Shown here piece by piece: positions 8,771 through 17,571 of a stretch of DNA of 64,000 bases. A program made the position numbers and the translations under genes. The stretch is taken from positions 620,001 through 684,000 of the forward strand of contig NZ_JACCCJ010000001.1 in assembly GCF_013410105.1 (NCBI RefSeq). The letters run 5' to 3'. The notes below the pieces were generated by a model. It saw only the letters and a list, made by a program, of their open reading frames with translations. It ran no database searches and was not told where the DNA came from. This stretch comes from Sphingopyxis sp. JAI108 (lineage in GTDB: Bacteria > Pseudomonadota > Alphaproteobacteria > Sphingomonadales > Sphingomonadaceae). How positions within the stretch are numbered: position 1 is the first letter of the stretch; the number at the start of each line of letters is the position of its first letter.

Positions 8771-9562
8771 TCACGAAGGGGATGTAAGCGCGACCGCGCG
8801 ATCGTTCAAGCGGGAGACGACCGCCCGATGAATCCCGGGAGCGCAGGCGATGACGCCAAAGGCCTGCGCGCGCGGGGTGTTGAACCTCAGCGTCTCGCCG
8901 AAGGCATCGGTGACGGCCGCGCCCGCCTCGGCCGCGATCAGTGCCGCGGCGGCGACATCCCACTCGAATCCCCAGCGCAAGGTCGCGACGAGGTCGGCAC
9001 GGTCGTCGGCGACGAGCGCCATGCGGAGCGCAATGCTGTTCGGCTTGGTCACCATGATCAGGTCGCGGTCGATCCTGGGCAGGCTGTCGGCGGGAACGCG
9101 CGACCCGTCGAAGATCATGCGGCGGCTGGCGCGCAGCGTTTCGCCGTTCAATGTCGCGCCCTTGCCCTTTTGCGCGACCCACAGCTCGTCGAGCGCGGGG
9201 GCGTAGAGCACCCCGAGTTCGGGCGCCCCATCGACCACCAGCGCGACCGACACGCACCAGCCGGGGCGGCCACGGATGAAATCGCGCGTGCCGTCGATCG
9301 GATCGACGCACCACATCGCGCGGCACGCCAGCCGGTCTTCATTGTCGGCCGTCTCCTCGGACAGCCACCCTGCCTCGGGCACCATGGCGCCGAGCACCGC
9401 CTTCAGCCGCGCGTCGACCGCCAGGTCGACGTCGCTCACGGGATTGTCGTGCGATTTGTGCCACACGTCGACCGCCTTGCCCTCGCCGCGCCAGCGCGCC
9501 ATCGCCATGTCGCCAACCTCGCGGGTCGCGGCGATCATCGCTTCGAGGTTGCGCGCGGGCAT
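8771..9562 (-). CDS. Inositol monophosphatase family phosphatase (HisN/CysQ-like)
   Basis: A 263-residue Mg-dependent phosphatase of the IMPase superfamily. The metal-binding motifs are present: WLSEET near residue 68, WCVDPIDGTRDF near 88 and GFEWDVAAAALIAAEAGA near 204. Members hydrolyse inositol monophosphate, histidinol phosphate or 3'-phosphoadenosine nucleotides; the sequence alone does not decide among them, although HisN-type activity is common for sphingomonad members. It lies 13 bases downstream of pmbA on the same strand, so the two are probably co-transcribed. Confidence 0.85.
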   Translation of the reverse strand: MPARNLEAMIAATREVGDMAMARWRGEGKAVDVWHKSHDNPVSDVDLAVDARLKAVLGAMVPEAGWLSEETADNEDRLACRAMWCVDPIDGTRDFIRGRPGWCVSVALVVDGAPELGVLYAPALDELWVAQKGKGATLNGETLRASRRMIFDGSRVPADSLPRIDRDLIMVTKPNSIALRMALVADDRADLVATLRWGFEWDVAAAALIAAEAGAAVTDAFGETLRFNTPRAQAFGVIACAPGIHRAVVSRLNDRAVALTSPS

Positions 9563-9575
9563 CGGCTGACGGTCC

Positions 9576-10919
9576 TTAGCTGCTCGCGACGGTCATGCCG
9601 TCGATGCGCAGCGTCGGCGCATTGGTGCCGTGGCGGAACTCGAGGTCGTTCGCGGGGATCAGCGCGGCGAACATGTCGATCAGATTGCCCGCGATCGTGA
9701 ATTCGGCGATCGGCCCCGCGATCTGCCCCTCGCGGATCAGGAAGCCCGACGCCCCGCGGCTGTAATCGCCGGTCACCGGGTTGACGCCCTGGCCGATCAG
9801 TTCGGTGATATAGACGCCCTCGGCGATATCTTCCATCAGCGCTGCCGGGGTCACGCTGCCGGGTGCAAGGTGGAGATTGCTAGCGCCGACCCCCGATGCA
9901 CCGCCGCCGCGGCTCGCATGGCCGGTCGGCGCCAGGCCGAGTTGCTTCGCCGACGCGGTGTCGAGCAGCCAGCCCGTGATTTTGCCGTCCGCGACGATGT
10001 CGCGTGCTGCGGTGGGCAGGCCTTCGCCGTCAAAGGCGCGGCTGCGCAGCCCGCGCGGTCGGTGCGGCTCGTCGCGGATGACGATGCCGCTGTCGAACAA
10101 CATCCGCTCTTCCTTGCCGAGCAGGAAGCTCGTCCCGCGCGCGATCGCCGGACCGGCGATCGCGCCGAGCAGATGGCTGACGATGCTGCTGCTGATCCGG
10201 GGATCGAGGATGACCGGCAGCTTGCCGACGGGCGCCTTGCCGGGGTTCAGTCGCGCAACGGCGCGGGTGCCGGCGCGGGTCCCGATGTCGGCGACGCTTT
10301 CAAGGTCGGCCAGATGATGCGCGCTATGCCAGCCGTAATCGCGTTGCATCGCGGCGCCTTCGCCCGCGATGACGCTCGCCGACAGGCTGTGCCCGCTCGC
10401 TCCATAGCCGCCGGCAAAGCCGTGGCTCGTCGCGAGCGCGAAGCGCGTGCGGCTGTGGCTCGCGGAGCCGCCTTCGCTATTCGTGACTCCGGCGACCGCG
10501 CGCGCGGCTTCTTCGACCGCGAGCGCGGCTTCGCGCAAGGATTGCGGGTCGGCTTCGCTGCCGTCGTCAAGGTCGAGATCGGGGATTGGGCCCTTGAAGA
10601 GAAGTTCTTCGGGCGCGAGGCCCGCATAGGGGTCCTCGGGCGCTTCGCGCGCCATCGCGACGCAGCGGGTGACGAGCTTCGCCAGCTCGTCCGCGTCCAT
10701 GTCGGCGGTCGACACGCTCGCGCTACGCTGCCCGACGAAGACGCGCAGCGAAATATCCTGCCCCTCCGACCGCTCGACATCTTCGAGCGTGCCGAGACGC
10801 ATAGAAACCGAGGTCGCGGCGTTGCAATAATAGAGCGCGTCGGCGGCATCGGCGCCGGCTTTGGTCGCGGCGTCGCACAGCATCTGCGCGCGATCGAGGG
10901 CTTCGGAAACGGTCAGCAT
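9576..10919 (-). CDS. pmbA: TldD/PmbA family protein (PmbA)
   Basis: A 447-residue protein of the TldD/PmbA metalloprotease family, which in enterobacteria forms a heteromeric protease that matures microcin B17 and degrades CcdA. Family-typical segments include the GYGASGHSLSASVIAGEGAA region, NPGKAPVGKLPVILDPRISS and YSRGASGFLIREGQIAGPIA near the C-terminus. The substrate in this organism is unknown. It starts at the ATG at 10919 and lies just upstream of the IMPase-family gene. No tldD partner is in the window. Confidence 0.92.
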   Translation of the reverse strand: MLTVSEALDRAQMLCDAATKAGADAADALYYCNAATSVSMRLGTLEDVERSEGQDISLRVFVGQRSASVSTADMDADELAKLVTRCVAMAREAPEDPYAGLAPEELLFKGPIPDLDLDDGSEADPQSLREAALAVEEAARAVAGVTNSEGGSASHSRTRFALATSHGFAGGYGASGHSLSASVIAGEGAAMQRDYGWHSAHHLADLESVADIGTRAGTRAVARLNPGKAPVGKLPVILDPRISSSIVSHLLGAIAGPAIARGTSFLLGKEERMLFDSGIVIRDEPHRPRGLRSRAFDGEGLPTAARDIVADGKITGWLLDTASAKQLGLAPTGHASRGGGASGVGASNLHLAPGSVTPAALMEDIAEGVYITELIGQGVNPVTGDYSRGASGFLIREGQIAGPIAEFTIAGNLIDMFAALIPANDLEFRHGTNAPTLRIDGMTVASS

Positions 10920-10970
10920 TGCCGCGCCCTATACGGCAGGCGGGCCAGCGTCAAACCTGGCTGCGGGCGA

Positions 10971-11369
10971 TTAGCCGGTGATCGCGGCGATCGCGTCGGT
11001 CGCGGCGATCGCGCCGCTGATCCACAGGAAGGGCAAAGTCAGCGCGGCGAACCACAAGCGGCGAACGTCGCGGCGGAAGCGCGCGTGAAGGCCCCAGCTT
11101 GCGAGCGCCTGGCGGCTCAGATGATACCAGTGCCGTTCGGTCGATCGCGCGACCGGAAGCGCGAGCGCGAGCAGGATGATCAGCGCGACGACGATGAAGG
11201 CGGACGGCGCCCCGGCGGCGACGACGCTCATGACGAGCCAGATCTGCAGCGCGGCGAAGGCGAGGAGGGCGGTGGCGGCATGCCAGGTCATTCGGCGACC
11301 GAGGCTCCGTGCCGGTGGCACACTGACTGCCGTGCGCCTCCACAGGCGCGGTCCGAATGTTGATGCCAT
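10971..11369 (-). CDS. Small integral membrane protein, unknown function
   Basis: From the ATG at 11369, which has a G-rich ribosome-binding stretch just upstream, this is a 132-residue protein. Two strongly hydrophobic segments occupy about residues 30-75 (AATALLAFAALQIWLVMSVV and FIVVALIILLALALPVA), and a third lies near the C-terminus (FAALTLPFLWISGAIAATDA). The middle is basic (RSTERHWYHLSRQALASWGL). I recognise no family. An open extension upstream to 11531 looks non-coding. It lies 51 bases downstream of pmbA's 5' end on the same strand. Confidence 0.7.
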   Translation of the reverse strand: MASTFGPRLWRRTAVSVPPARSLGRRMTWHAATALLAFAALQIWLVMSVVAAGAPSAFIVVALIILLALALPVARSTERHWYHLSRQALASWGLHARFRRDVRRLWFAALTLPFLWISGAIAATDAIAAITG

Positions 11370-11578
11370 ATTACAGCCCCCTAGGCTGGCGATTCCCAGA
11401 ACCGCACGATTTGCCCCAAAAATTCCCAAGTCAAGACAGCTTGCCAGCGATTCGTTAATTTTTGCACTCGATTCGGCGCGCATTCGCAACCAAATCGCGG
11501 CGGATCGCAAAAAAAGCTGCAATATTGGCAATATGGGCCGCCGGCGGACCGGCGCGCAGGGGTTTCAGCGGCTCGCGA

Positions 11579-12184
11579 TCAAGGTTGCGGCGGGACCGGC
11601 AGCGGCTCCGCATCGGCTTCATCGGGCGCGGCCGGGGCGGGACCCTCGCCATTGGCCTGTCGTTCGAGTTCCGCGGCCGCCTTCTGCCGCTCGGCGAGCG
11701 CGCGCTCCTCGGCGACGACCGCAGCTTCGACCTCTTCGGCCGCGGCGTCGATCCCCGCGAGGCGCTTGGCGCGCTCGTCGGCGATCATCGCCTGCCAATC
11801 GGTCTTGTCGGCCGCCTTTTCTTCGGCGCGTGCGCCCGCGAGCAGCGCCTGCGTGCAGCCGGTGAAGCCGCCGAGGCCGGTCGGCGAGCAGCTGTCGGTG
11901 CCGAAGCGGCCGACGCGTTCGAGCGCGACAACCTTGTTCGCCCACGCCTCGTTGCGGGGATCGAGCGGGTTGCCGCGCAGCATCGGCGGTACGCGATAGC
12001 GTTCGGTTTCGGGCAGGCGGTTACACACGACGATTTCGTCGGGGCTCGATTGTTCGCACTTGTCGTCGCCGTAAACGATGACCTGATTGATCTTCTCGGC
12101 CTCGACCGTGGCCTCTTGGGCCGCGACGGGCAAGGCGGCGGCGCTGCCGGCGAGGATCAGCGCGAACAGGGGGAGGCGGGTCAT
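11579..12184 (-). CDS. Secreted protein of unknown function with charged C-terminus
   Basis: A 201-residue protein with a signal peptide (MTRLPLFALILAGSAAALPVAAQ). The mature part contains Cys residues in DDKCEQSSPDEIVVCNRLPE and a second cluster in DSCSPTGLGGFTGCTQALLA, suggesting periplasmic disulfides. Residues about 120-175 are rich in Ala/Glu/Lys/Arg and likely helical, and the C-terminus is proline-rich. The cysteine pattern recurs in uncharacterised sphingomonad proteins as far as I recall. Function unknown. Confidence 0.75.
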   Translation of the reverse strand: MTRLPLFALILAGSAAALPVAAQEATVEAEKINQVIVYGDDKCEQSSPDEIVVCNRLPETERYRVPPMLRGNPLDPRNEAWANKVVALERVGRFGTDSCSPTGLGGFTGCTQALLAGARAEEKAADKTDWQAMIADERAKRLAGIDAAAEEVEAAVVAEERALAERQKAAAELERQANGEGPAPAAPDEADAEPLPVPPQP

Positions 12185-12263
12185 CTCGATCTTCCTTTGT
12201 CGTTTCGGGCGGCATGACAGCCGCTACCTGCATCCGTTATGAACGGCGCTGGCGGTTATTCTA

Positions 12264-12779
12264 TCAGATACGTTTCGACAGCGCGATGGCTGCACGGCAA
12301 CCGGCGCGAATGGCAAGGCTGAGGATCGGGTAGCCGGGGGCGCTTTCGGCGCCCGCCGCCAGTGCGGCTTCCTTATGCTCAAGCTCCTCGGCGCGAAAAT
12401 CCTCGACCGCGGCGCTGAGTTCGGGGTCGCTGTCGCCCAATTCTGCGAGTTGTTGCTGGTAATGCCGGTCGATCTCGGTCTCGACCGCGGCGGTGCACGC
12501 CATGGCCGCCTTCGGCCCCATCGCAGCGGTCACCGCGCCCAGCGCGAAACCCGCGACGTTCCAGATCGGCTGGAGCGCGGTCGGGCGCACTCCGCGCCGC
12601 GCGATCATCGTGTCGAAATATTTGCGGTGCCGCTCTTCCTGCTCGGCCATATGCGCGATCTCGCGCGCCATCGGGTGGCGGTCGCCCATCACCGCGAGCT
12701 GGCCGGCATAGATGCGCGTTGCGCCATATTCGCCCGCCTGGTCGACGCGGATCATCGATGCGGTGCGTTCATTCGTCAT
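12264..12779 (-). CDS. coq7: Demethoxyubiquinone hydroxylase (COQ7 family)
   Basis: A 171-residue di-iron monooxygenase of ubiquinone biosynthesis that hydroxylates demethoxyubiquinone. The ATG at 12779 is chosen because it overlaps the dsbB stop by four bases (ATGA coupling) and gives the conserved MIRVDQAGEYGATRIYAGQ start. Iron-binding Glu and Glu-x-x-His motifs are visible: Glu17 in AGEYG, Glu48-x-x-His51 in EQEERHRKYF, and EELEHKEAAL in the C-terminal half. It is the last gene of the proA-to-coq7 run. Confidence 0.95.
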   Translation of the reverse strand: MTNERTASMIRVDQAGEYGATRIYAGQLAVMGDRHPMAREIAHMAEQEERHRKYFDTMIARRGVRPTALQPIWNVAGFALGAVTAAMGPKAAMACTAAVETEIDRHYQQQLAELGDSDPELSAAVEDFRAEELEHKEAALAAGAESAPGYPILSLAIRAGCRAAIALSKRI

Positions 12780-13258
12780 GCCGCCGATGTGCGCCCCCGG
12801 CGCAGCAACGTCAAGACGAGCGCGGCGGCGGCGAACGAGAAGATCGCGTTGAAACCCGCAAGCGAAATGCCGAACAGCGACCATTGCACCGCATCGCAGC
12901 GGATCAGCGGCGCGTTCATGATCGAATCGAGCGTGACGGGGCCGGCGCCACCGGTCGCACAGGTCGTGATGCCTTCCCAGAATCCATATTCGACCCCGGC
13001 GTGAAAGACGCCGATCGCCCCGCTGATGGCAATAGCGACCGCGGCGAGCAGCGTTAGCGCGCGCATCGCCTTATCGTTTCGGCGCAGCAACAGTGCAAGC
13101 AGCGCGAGCAGGATCGCCGCCTGGTGCGGCCAGCGCTGCCAATAACACATCTCGCACGGGTGGAGGCCAAAGCCATATTGCGACACGAGCGCACCGCCAT
13201 AGAGCAAGAGCGGCGCCGCGAACGCGGCGAGGGGCGCGGCGAGGCGCGATTTCCGCAT
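12776..13258 (-). CDS. dsbB: Disulfide bond formation protein B (DsbB family)
   Basis: A 160-residue inner-membrane quinone-dependent oxidase that reoxidises DsbA-type thiol oxidases. Four hydrophobic segments are visible. The first periplasmic loop carries Cys35-x-x-Cys38 (HPCEMCYWQRWPHQA) and the second carries Cys100 and Cys121 (TTCATGG...LIRCD), the expected two redox pairs. The ATG at 13258 is preferred over a longer arginine-rich extension that overlaps ctpA. It is translationally coupled to coq7. Confidence 0.9.
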   Translation of the reverse strand: MRKSRLAAPLAAFAAPLLLYGGALVSQYGFGLHPCEMCYWQRWPHQAAILLALLALLLRRNDKAMRALTLLAAVAIAISGAIGVFHAGVEYGFWEGITTCATGGAGPVTLDSIMNAPLIRCDAVQWSLFGISLAGFNAIFSFAAAALVLTLLRRGRTSAA

Positions 13259-13271
13259 GTCCGAAACGCCC

Positions 13272-14660
13272 TTAGTTGCGGCGCGCGGGCTTGGCGCCGG
13301 CTTTGCCGGCTTGCGCCATGCGCGCCGTGCCCGGTCCGATCCGCCCGATCGTCTGCAGCGCATAGTGGAGCTGGAAATCCTCGATGCCCTTTTCCTTGAG
13401 CTCCTCCGCGGTCGCAGTGAAGCGCGGATCGGCCTTTTCATCCTTTTCGATCAGGCCGTCGTCCACCTTCTTCTCGTTGATCAGATGGCGGCGCAGATCG
13501 CTTTCGCGGAACTTGGGGCGCGAGGCATAATCGGGATCGCTGAGCTGGGGCACCTGGATGTCGGGGTCGATCCCGCCTTCCTGCACGCTGCGGCCCGAGG
13601 GCGTGTAGTAACGCGCGGTGGTCAGGCGAAGCGCCGTGGTGTCGGTCAGCGGCAGCACCGTTTGCACCGATCCCTTGCCGAAGCTGCGTTCGCCCATCAC
13701 GACCGCGCGGTGCTGATCCTGCAGCGCGCCCGCGACGATCTCGGAGGCCGAGGCCGATCCCGAATCGATCAGGACGACGACCGGTGCACCCCCGGCCGCG
13801 TCGCCGGGCTCGGCGAAATAGCGCTCGATGTCGCCCTTCTTGCGGCCGCGCTGCGACACGATTTCGCCGCGTTCGAGGAACAGATCGCTGATCCCGACGG
13901 CTTCGTCGAGCAGCCCGCCGGGGTTCGAACGCAGGTCGAGGATCCAGCCGCGCGGTTTTTTGCCCAGCGATTTTTCGACCGCCATCATCGCGGCCTTGAG
14001 GTCGGCCGTCGCGTCGGCCGAGAAGCTGGCGACGGTGAGCACGCCGACGTCGCCGCTGACTTCCCATTTCACGGGCTTCAGGTCGATGATCTCGCGCGTC
14101 AGCGTCATTTCGATCGGCTTATCCTGGCCCTCGCGCACGACGGTGACCTCGATCTGCGTGCCCGGGCGTCCGCGCATCTGCTCGACAGCCTCGTCGAGCG
14201 TCATGCCGAAGATCAGCTCCTTGTTGATGTGGGTGATATAATCGCCCGCCTTGATTCCCGCCTTGTCGGCCGGGGTGTCGGCGGTCGGCGCGATCACCTT
14301 GACGACGCCGTCCTCCATCGTCACCGACAGGCCCAGCCCGCCATATTCGCCGTCGGTCTGGGTGCGCAGGTTCGAAAAGCCGCGCGCGTCGAGATAGCCC
14401 GAATGCGGATCAAGGCTGGCGAGCATGCCGTTGATCGCACCTTCGATCAGCTTCGAATCCTCGACCGGTTCGACATAGTTCGATTTCACTTCGAGATAGA
14501 CGTCCATGAAGCGCGCGATTTCTTCCTGTGTCTTCGAATCGACGGTCGCCATCGCGCCGGTCGCGAGCGGGACGAGCGCCAGCGTCGAAAGCGCGGCGGC
14601 CCCTTGCCACAAGGCGAAGCGGCGCTTCGGGGACGCGGTGGTTTTGGTCGAGTCGGTCAT
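13272..14660 (-). CDS. ctpA: S41 family C-terminal processing peptidase
   Basis: A 462-residue periplasmic tail-specific protease. The order is an N-terminal signal or membrane segment (WQGAAALSTLALVPLATGAM), a PDZ domain (about 95-180, YGGLGLSVTMEDGVVKVIAP) and the S41 catalytic domain. The catalytic Ser is in LIDSGSASASEIVAGAL and the Lys in MGERSFGKGSVQTVLPLTDT. Such proteases trim or degrade envelope and peptidoglycan proteins. It follows the EnvC-like gene, a conserved pairing that suggests control of cell-wall remodelling. Confidence 0.95.
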   Translation of the reverse strand: MTDSTKTTASPKRRFALWQGAAALSTLALVPLATGAMATVDSKTQEEIARFMDVYLEVKSNYVEPVEDSKLIEGAINGMLASLDPHSGYLDARGFSNLRTQTDGEYGGLGLSVTMEDGVVKVIAPTADTPADKAGIKAGDYITHINKELIFGMTLDEAVEQMRGRPGTQIEVTVVREGQDKPIEMTLTREIIDLKPVKWEVSGDVGVLTVASFSADATADLKAAMMAVEKSLGKKPRGWILDLRSNPGGLLDEAVGISDLFLERGEIVSQRGRKKGDIERYFAEPGDAAGGAPVVVLIDSGSASASEIVAGALQDQHRAVVMGERSFGKGSVQTVLPLTDTTALRLTTARYYTPSGRSVQEGGIDPDIQVPQLSDPDYASRPKFRESDLRRHLINEKKVDDGLIEKDEKADPRFTATAEELKEKGIEDFQLHYALQTIGRIGPGTARMAQAGKAGAKPARRN

Positions 14661-14793
14661 GTCAGTCTTTCACTCGGGCGAGAGCCATCCCGCCTTATAA
14701 TCCCCGGCGCGCCATCATCCTATGCAAATCTGCACGGGTCAAGCGGGGCATCCCTGTGCGGGACAGCGGCCGGATGGGCGACGAACCGCTCAC

Positions 14794-16008
14794 TCAGCCG
14801 ATCATCGCGACGACATCGACGGGGCGCCCCGCCCTGCGAAGTTCGACGGTGATGCGGCTGTCGTCCGACCCGGCGCGTCCGACCGGCGCGCCGGCGTCCA
14901 CGGTGTCGCCGACCCCGACCGACAGCGCGATCATCCCGGTCAGCAGCGAGACCCAGCCGCCGCCATGGTCGATGATCACGATCTTGCCATAGCCGCGATA
15001 GTCGCCGGCAAAGCCGACACGGCCGGGCGCGGGGGCGACGACCTGCCCGCCGGGACGCGCCGCGATCGTGATGCCGCGCGATCGCACGCCGCTGTCGTTG
15101 ACTTCGCCGAGTCCGGCGACGATGCGCCCGACGACCGGCAGGCGATAGGCGCCGCGGGTCAACTCGGCCTCCGCGGGGGCGGGCGGCGCGGCGGCGGCGA
15201 TATTGCCTTCGGGGTTGCGCGGGCGCGGGATCGGCCCTGCAAGCTGTGCGAGTTCGGCACGCACCGCGCCATCGGCTTCGAGCGAATCCATCAGATCGAC
15301 GATGTCGCGCGCCTTTTCACCCAGCCCGAGCGCGCGGTCGGCTTCGAGTTGCGCGCTGCTCATCAATTCGCGCGAACGCAGCCGACCTTCGTTTTCGAGC
15401 CGGGTCAGCGCGTCGCGGCGGTGCGCGAGCTGCGCCTTGCTCGTCGAAAGCGCCTTCAGCGCCACCGCCTGCTGCCGTCGCGTCGTATCGAGCAAGGTGA
15501 GTTCGCGGCGCACGCCAGCGGTGCGGCGCTCGATCACCGGCATCGCGGCGTCGATCACCGCGCGCGCGTGGACCATGTCGGAAAGCGAGCCTGGCTGCGC
15601 GAGCACGCTGACCGGCGGCTGGCGGCTCAATTGCTGGAGCGCCGCGGCGAGTTCGAGCAGGGGTTGCTGCTGTTCGGCGAGCCGCGCGCGCTGCGCCGAC
15701 AGGCGGCGGCTGACGAGCGCGACGCGCGCCTCGCCCGCGCTGATATCGGCTTCGGCCGACTGGATACGCGCGGCGAGCGCTGCGCTGCGTTTCTTCAGCC
15801 GGTCGGCTTCGCTGCTCGCGGCGGTCGCCTGTTTTTCGAGCAGCGCACTGCGCGCCATCGCTTGCGCCGACTGTTGTTTTGCCTCGATGAGCTGTTCGCG
15901 CTCGCGCGCGGCGATCACCCGCGGATCGAAAATATCGCCCTGCGCCAGCGCAAGCGCGCCGCCAGCGAAAGCGGCGGTGGCGGCAACGATGATCGCGGCG
16001 CGCCTCAT
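14794..16008 (-). CDS. envC: Murein hydrolase activator EnvC-like (degenerate LytM)
   Basis: From the ATG at 16008 (overlapping the rlmH stop by four bases) this is a 404-residue protein with a signal peptide (MRRAAIIVAATAAFAGGALA). A long coiled-coil region (about 30-260) rich in Ala, Gln, Glu and Arg follows, then a C-terminal LytM/M23 domain. The LytM metal ligands of active enzymes are missing: the H-x-G-x-D motif is replaced by RGITIAARPG and the final H-x-H by RITVELRRAG. This matches EnvC-type proteins, which activate amidases rather than cutting peptidoglycan themselves. Confidence 0.9.
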   Translation of the reverse strand: MRRAAIIVAATAAFAGGALALAQGDIFDPRVIAAREREQLIEAKQQSAQAMARSALLEKQATAASSEADRLKKRSAALAARIQSAEADISAGEARVALVSRRLSAQRARLAEQQQPLLELAAALQQLSRQPPVSVLAQPGSLSDMVHARAVIDAAMPVIERRTAGVRRELTLLDTTRRQQAVALKALSTSKAQLAHRRDALTRLENEGRLRSRELMSSAQLEADRALGLGEKARDIVDLMDSLEADGAVRAELAQLAGPIPRPRNPEGNIAAAAPPAPAEAELTRGAYRLPVVGRIVAGLGEVNDSGVRSRGITIAARPGGQVVAPAPGRVGFAGDYRGYGKIVIIDHGGGWVSLLTGMIALSVGVGDTVDAGAPVGRAGSDDSRITVELRRAGRPVDVVAMIG

Positions 16009-16433
16009 TGCCGGCCCTCGCGGTGATAGGGGTGCCCCGCGACGATGCTCGTCGCGCGCCACAATTGTTCGGCGAGCATCGCGCGCGCCATCAAATGCGG
16101 CCAGGTCGCGCGGCCGAAGGCGATGACCTTGTCGGCGCCTTCGCGCTCCTCGGGCGTGAAGCCGTCGGCCGCGCCAAGGCAGAAGCGCGCCTCGCGCACC
16201 CCGCCGTCGCGCCATGTTTCGAGCAGTTTGGCAAATTCGAGCGACGACATCTGCTCGCCGCCCTCGTCGAGCAGGATGGTGCGGCTGTTGTCGGCCGCGG
16301 CGGGCATGCGCCCCCCGCTATCGGGCAGTTCCGAAATCTTCTGCGCCCAGCTCACGCGCTTCATATAGCGATCGACCAGCTCGGCCTCGGGGGACCGCCC
16401 GATGCGCCCGCGCGCGATGATGTGCAGCAACAT
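16005..16433 (-). CDS. rlmH: 23S rRNA (pseudouridine1915-N3)-methyltransferase RlmH
   Basis: A 142-residue SPOUT-class methyltransferase starting MLLHIIARGRIGRSPEAELV, with LDEGGEQMSSLEFA, the SAM-binding FCLGAADGFTPEER loop and the C-terminal AEQLWRATSIVAGHPYH(R/K) signature. It methylates pseudouridine 1915 in helix 69 of 23S rRNA on the assembled 70S ribosome. It lies 32 bases downstream of rsfS and overlaps envC by four bases. Confidence 0.97.
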   Translation of the reverse strand: MLLHIIARGRIGRSPEAELVDRYMKRVSWAQKISELPDSGGRMPAAADNSRTILLDEGGEQMSSLEFAKLLETWRDGGVREARFCLGAADGFTPEEREGADKVIAFGRATWPHLMARAMLAEQLWRATSIVAGHPYHREGRQ

Positions 16434-16465
16434 ATCCGCCGCCTAACCTTCAGGCGGCGGTTGCG

Positions 16466-16864
16466 TCAATTCGCTGCTGCGACCGGCGGCGCGTCGCCGA
16501 ACGACCACATGCGCTCGAGGTTGTAGAAGCTACGCACCTCGGGCCGGAACAGGTGGACGATGACGTCGCCTGCGTCAATCAGCACCCAATCGGCGTTGGG
16601 CAGCCCTTCGACGCGAACGCTGCGGCCCGCTTCCTGCTTGATCCGCTGCGCCAGCTTCTCGGCGATCGCCGAGACGTGACGCGTCGACCGGCCGCTCGCG
16701 ATCACCATATGGTCGGCGATACTGCTCTTGCCGGCAAGCGGGATGGAAATGGTTTCCTGGGCCTGGTCCTCGTCCAGCTGGTGGAGGATCAGCGCGTGGA
16801 GCGCGTCCACGCTGTCATTGGCGGGTGCGGCGCCGGGCGCGGCCCCCTGGGTGGCGGAGATCAA
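16466..16864 (-). CDS. rsfS: Ribosomal silencing factor RsfS
   Basis: A protein of about 132 residues that binds L14 and blocks subunit joining in starvation. Conserved segments include DQAQETISIPLAGKSSIADH, VIASGRSTRHVSAIAEKL and NADWVLIDAGDVIVHLFRPE. I place the start at a TTG (16864) because AAAGGA lies six bases upstream and the codon overlaps the nadD stop as TTGA. The ATG at 16897 would give 143 residues and lacks a visible ribosome-binding site. It is in the conserved nadD-rsfS-rlmH order. Confidence 0.93.
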   Translation of the reverse strand: MISATQGAAPGAAPANDSVDALHALILHQLDEDQAQETISIPLAGKSSIADHMVIASGRSTRHVSAIAEKLAQRIKQEAGRSVRVEGLPNADWVLIDAGDVIVHLFRPEVRSFYNLERMWSFGDAPPVAAAN

Positions 16865-17571
16865 ATGCGTCCTTTCTTGGTCGGTTCCACCAGCCATGAA
16901 CGCGTCAGCGGGTCGCGCATCGCGCGGCCTTCATAGCGTTCGAACCAGCGGGGGTTGGCCTGCCGTATCGCAGTTGCGGATCGCACATCGGGCGAAAATC
17001 GCAGGAACACGAGGGCGGGCGGTCTCCAGTCTGTCCAATGCGTCTTCTGGTCTGCGGGCCGGACAAAGCGCCGCAGCCATCCCATCGCACGTCTTGCACG
17101 GGCGCGGTCATTATAGCCCGGACGCGCGACAACCGCAATCGGCATCAACCGCGCGATCCCCCGCCAGTCGCGCCACTGGGGCAACTGGACCAGATTGTCG
17201 GCGCCCATGATCCAGATGAACTGGCGGTCGGGGTAGCGTCGGACGAGCTTTTTCAGCGTATCGACGGTGTAACGCGTGCCCAGCTCGGCCTCGATCGCGG
17301 TCGCGCGAATGGGCGAACGCCGCGCCGCGCGCTGCGCCGATCCGAGGCGCGCAGGGAGCGAAGCCATGCCGGTCTTCGGTTTCAACGGATTGCCGGGCGA
17401 CACCAGCCACCACAGTTCATCGAGCCCGAGCGCGTCGATCGCGTTCAAACTGATCGCGCGATGCCCGCCATGCGCGGGATTGAAGCTGCCGCCGAGGAGG
17501 CCGGTGGGGAGGCGCCCCGATCTGGAGGGACGAGTCAGGGCCGGACCTGTCCCGTGCCGCGCACCAGCCAT
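16861..17571 (-). CDS. nadD: Nicotinate-nucleotide adenylyltransferase
   Basis: A 236-residue NaMN adenylyltransferase of NAD synthesis. The nucleotidyltransferase motif GLLGGSFNPAHGGHRAISL (near residue 24) holds the G-x-F-x-P-x-H-x-x-H signature, and the C-terminal RSATAIRQ corresponds to the conserved ISST-x-IR motif. Its first 37 bases overlap the 3' end of proA, so the extra arginine-rich N-terminus may be partly untranslated if a later start is used. It is coupled to rsfS. Confidence 0.95.
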   Translation of the reverse strand: MAGARHGTGPALTRPSRSGRLPTGLLGGSFNPAHGGHRAISLNAIDALGLDELWWLVSPGNPLKPKTGMASLPARLGSAQRAARRSPIRATAIEAELGTRYTVDTLKKLVRRYPDRQFIWIMGADNLVQLPQWRDWRGIARLMPIAVVARPGYNDRARARRAMGWLRRFVRPADQKTHWTDWRPPALVFLRFSPDVRSATAIRQANPRWFERYEGRAMRDPLTRSWLVEPTKKGRI

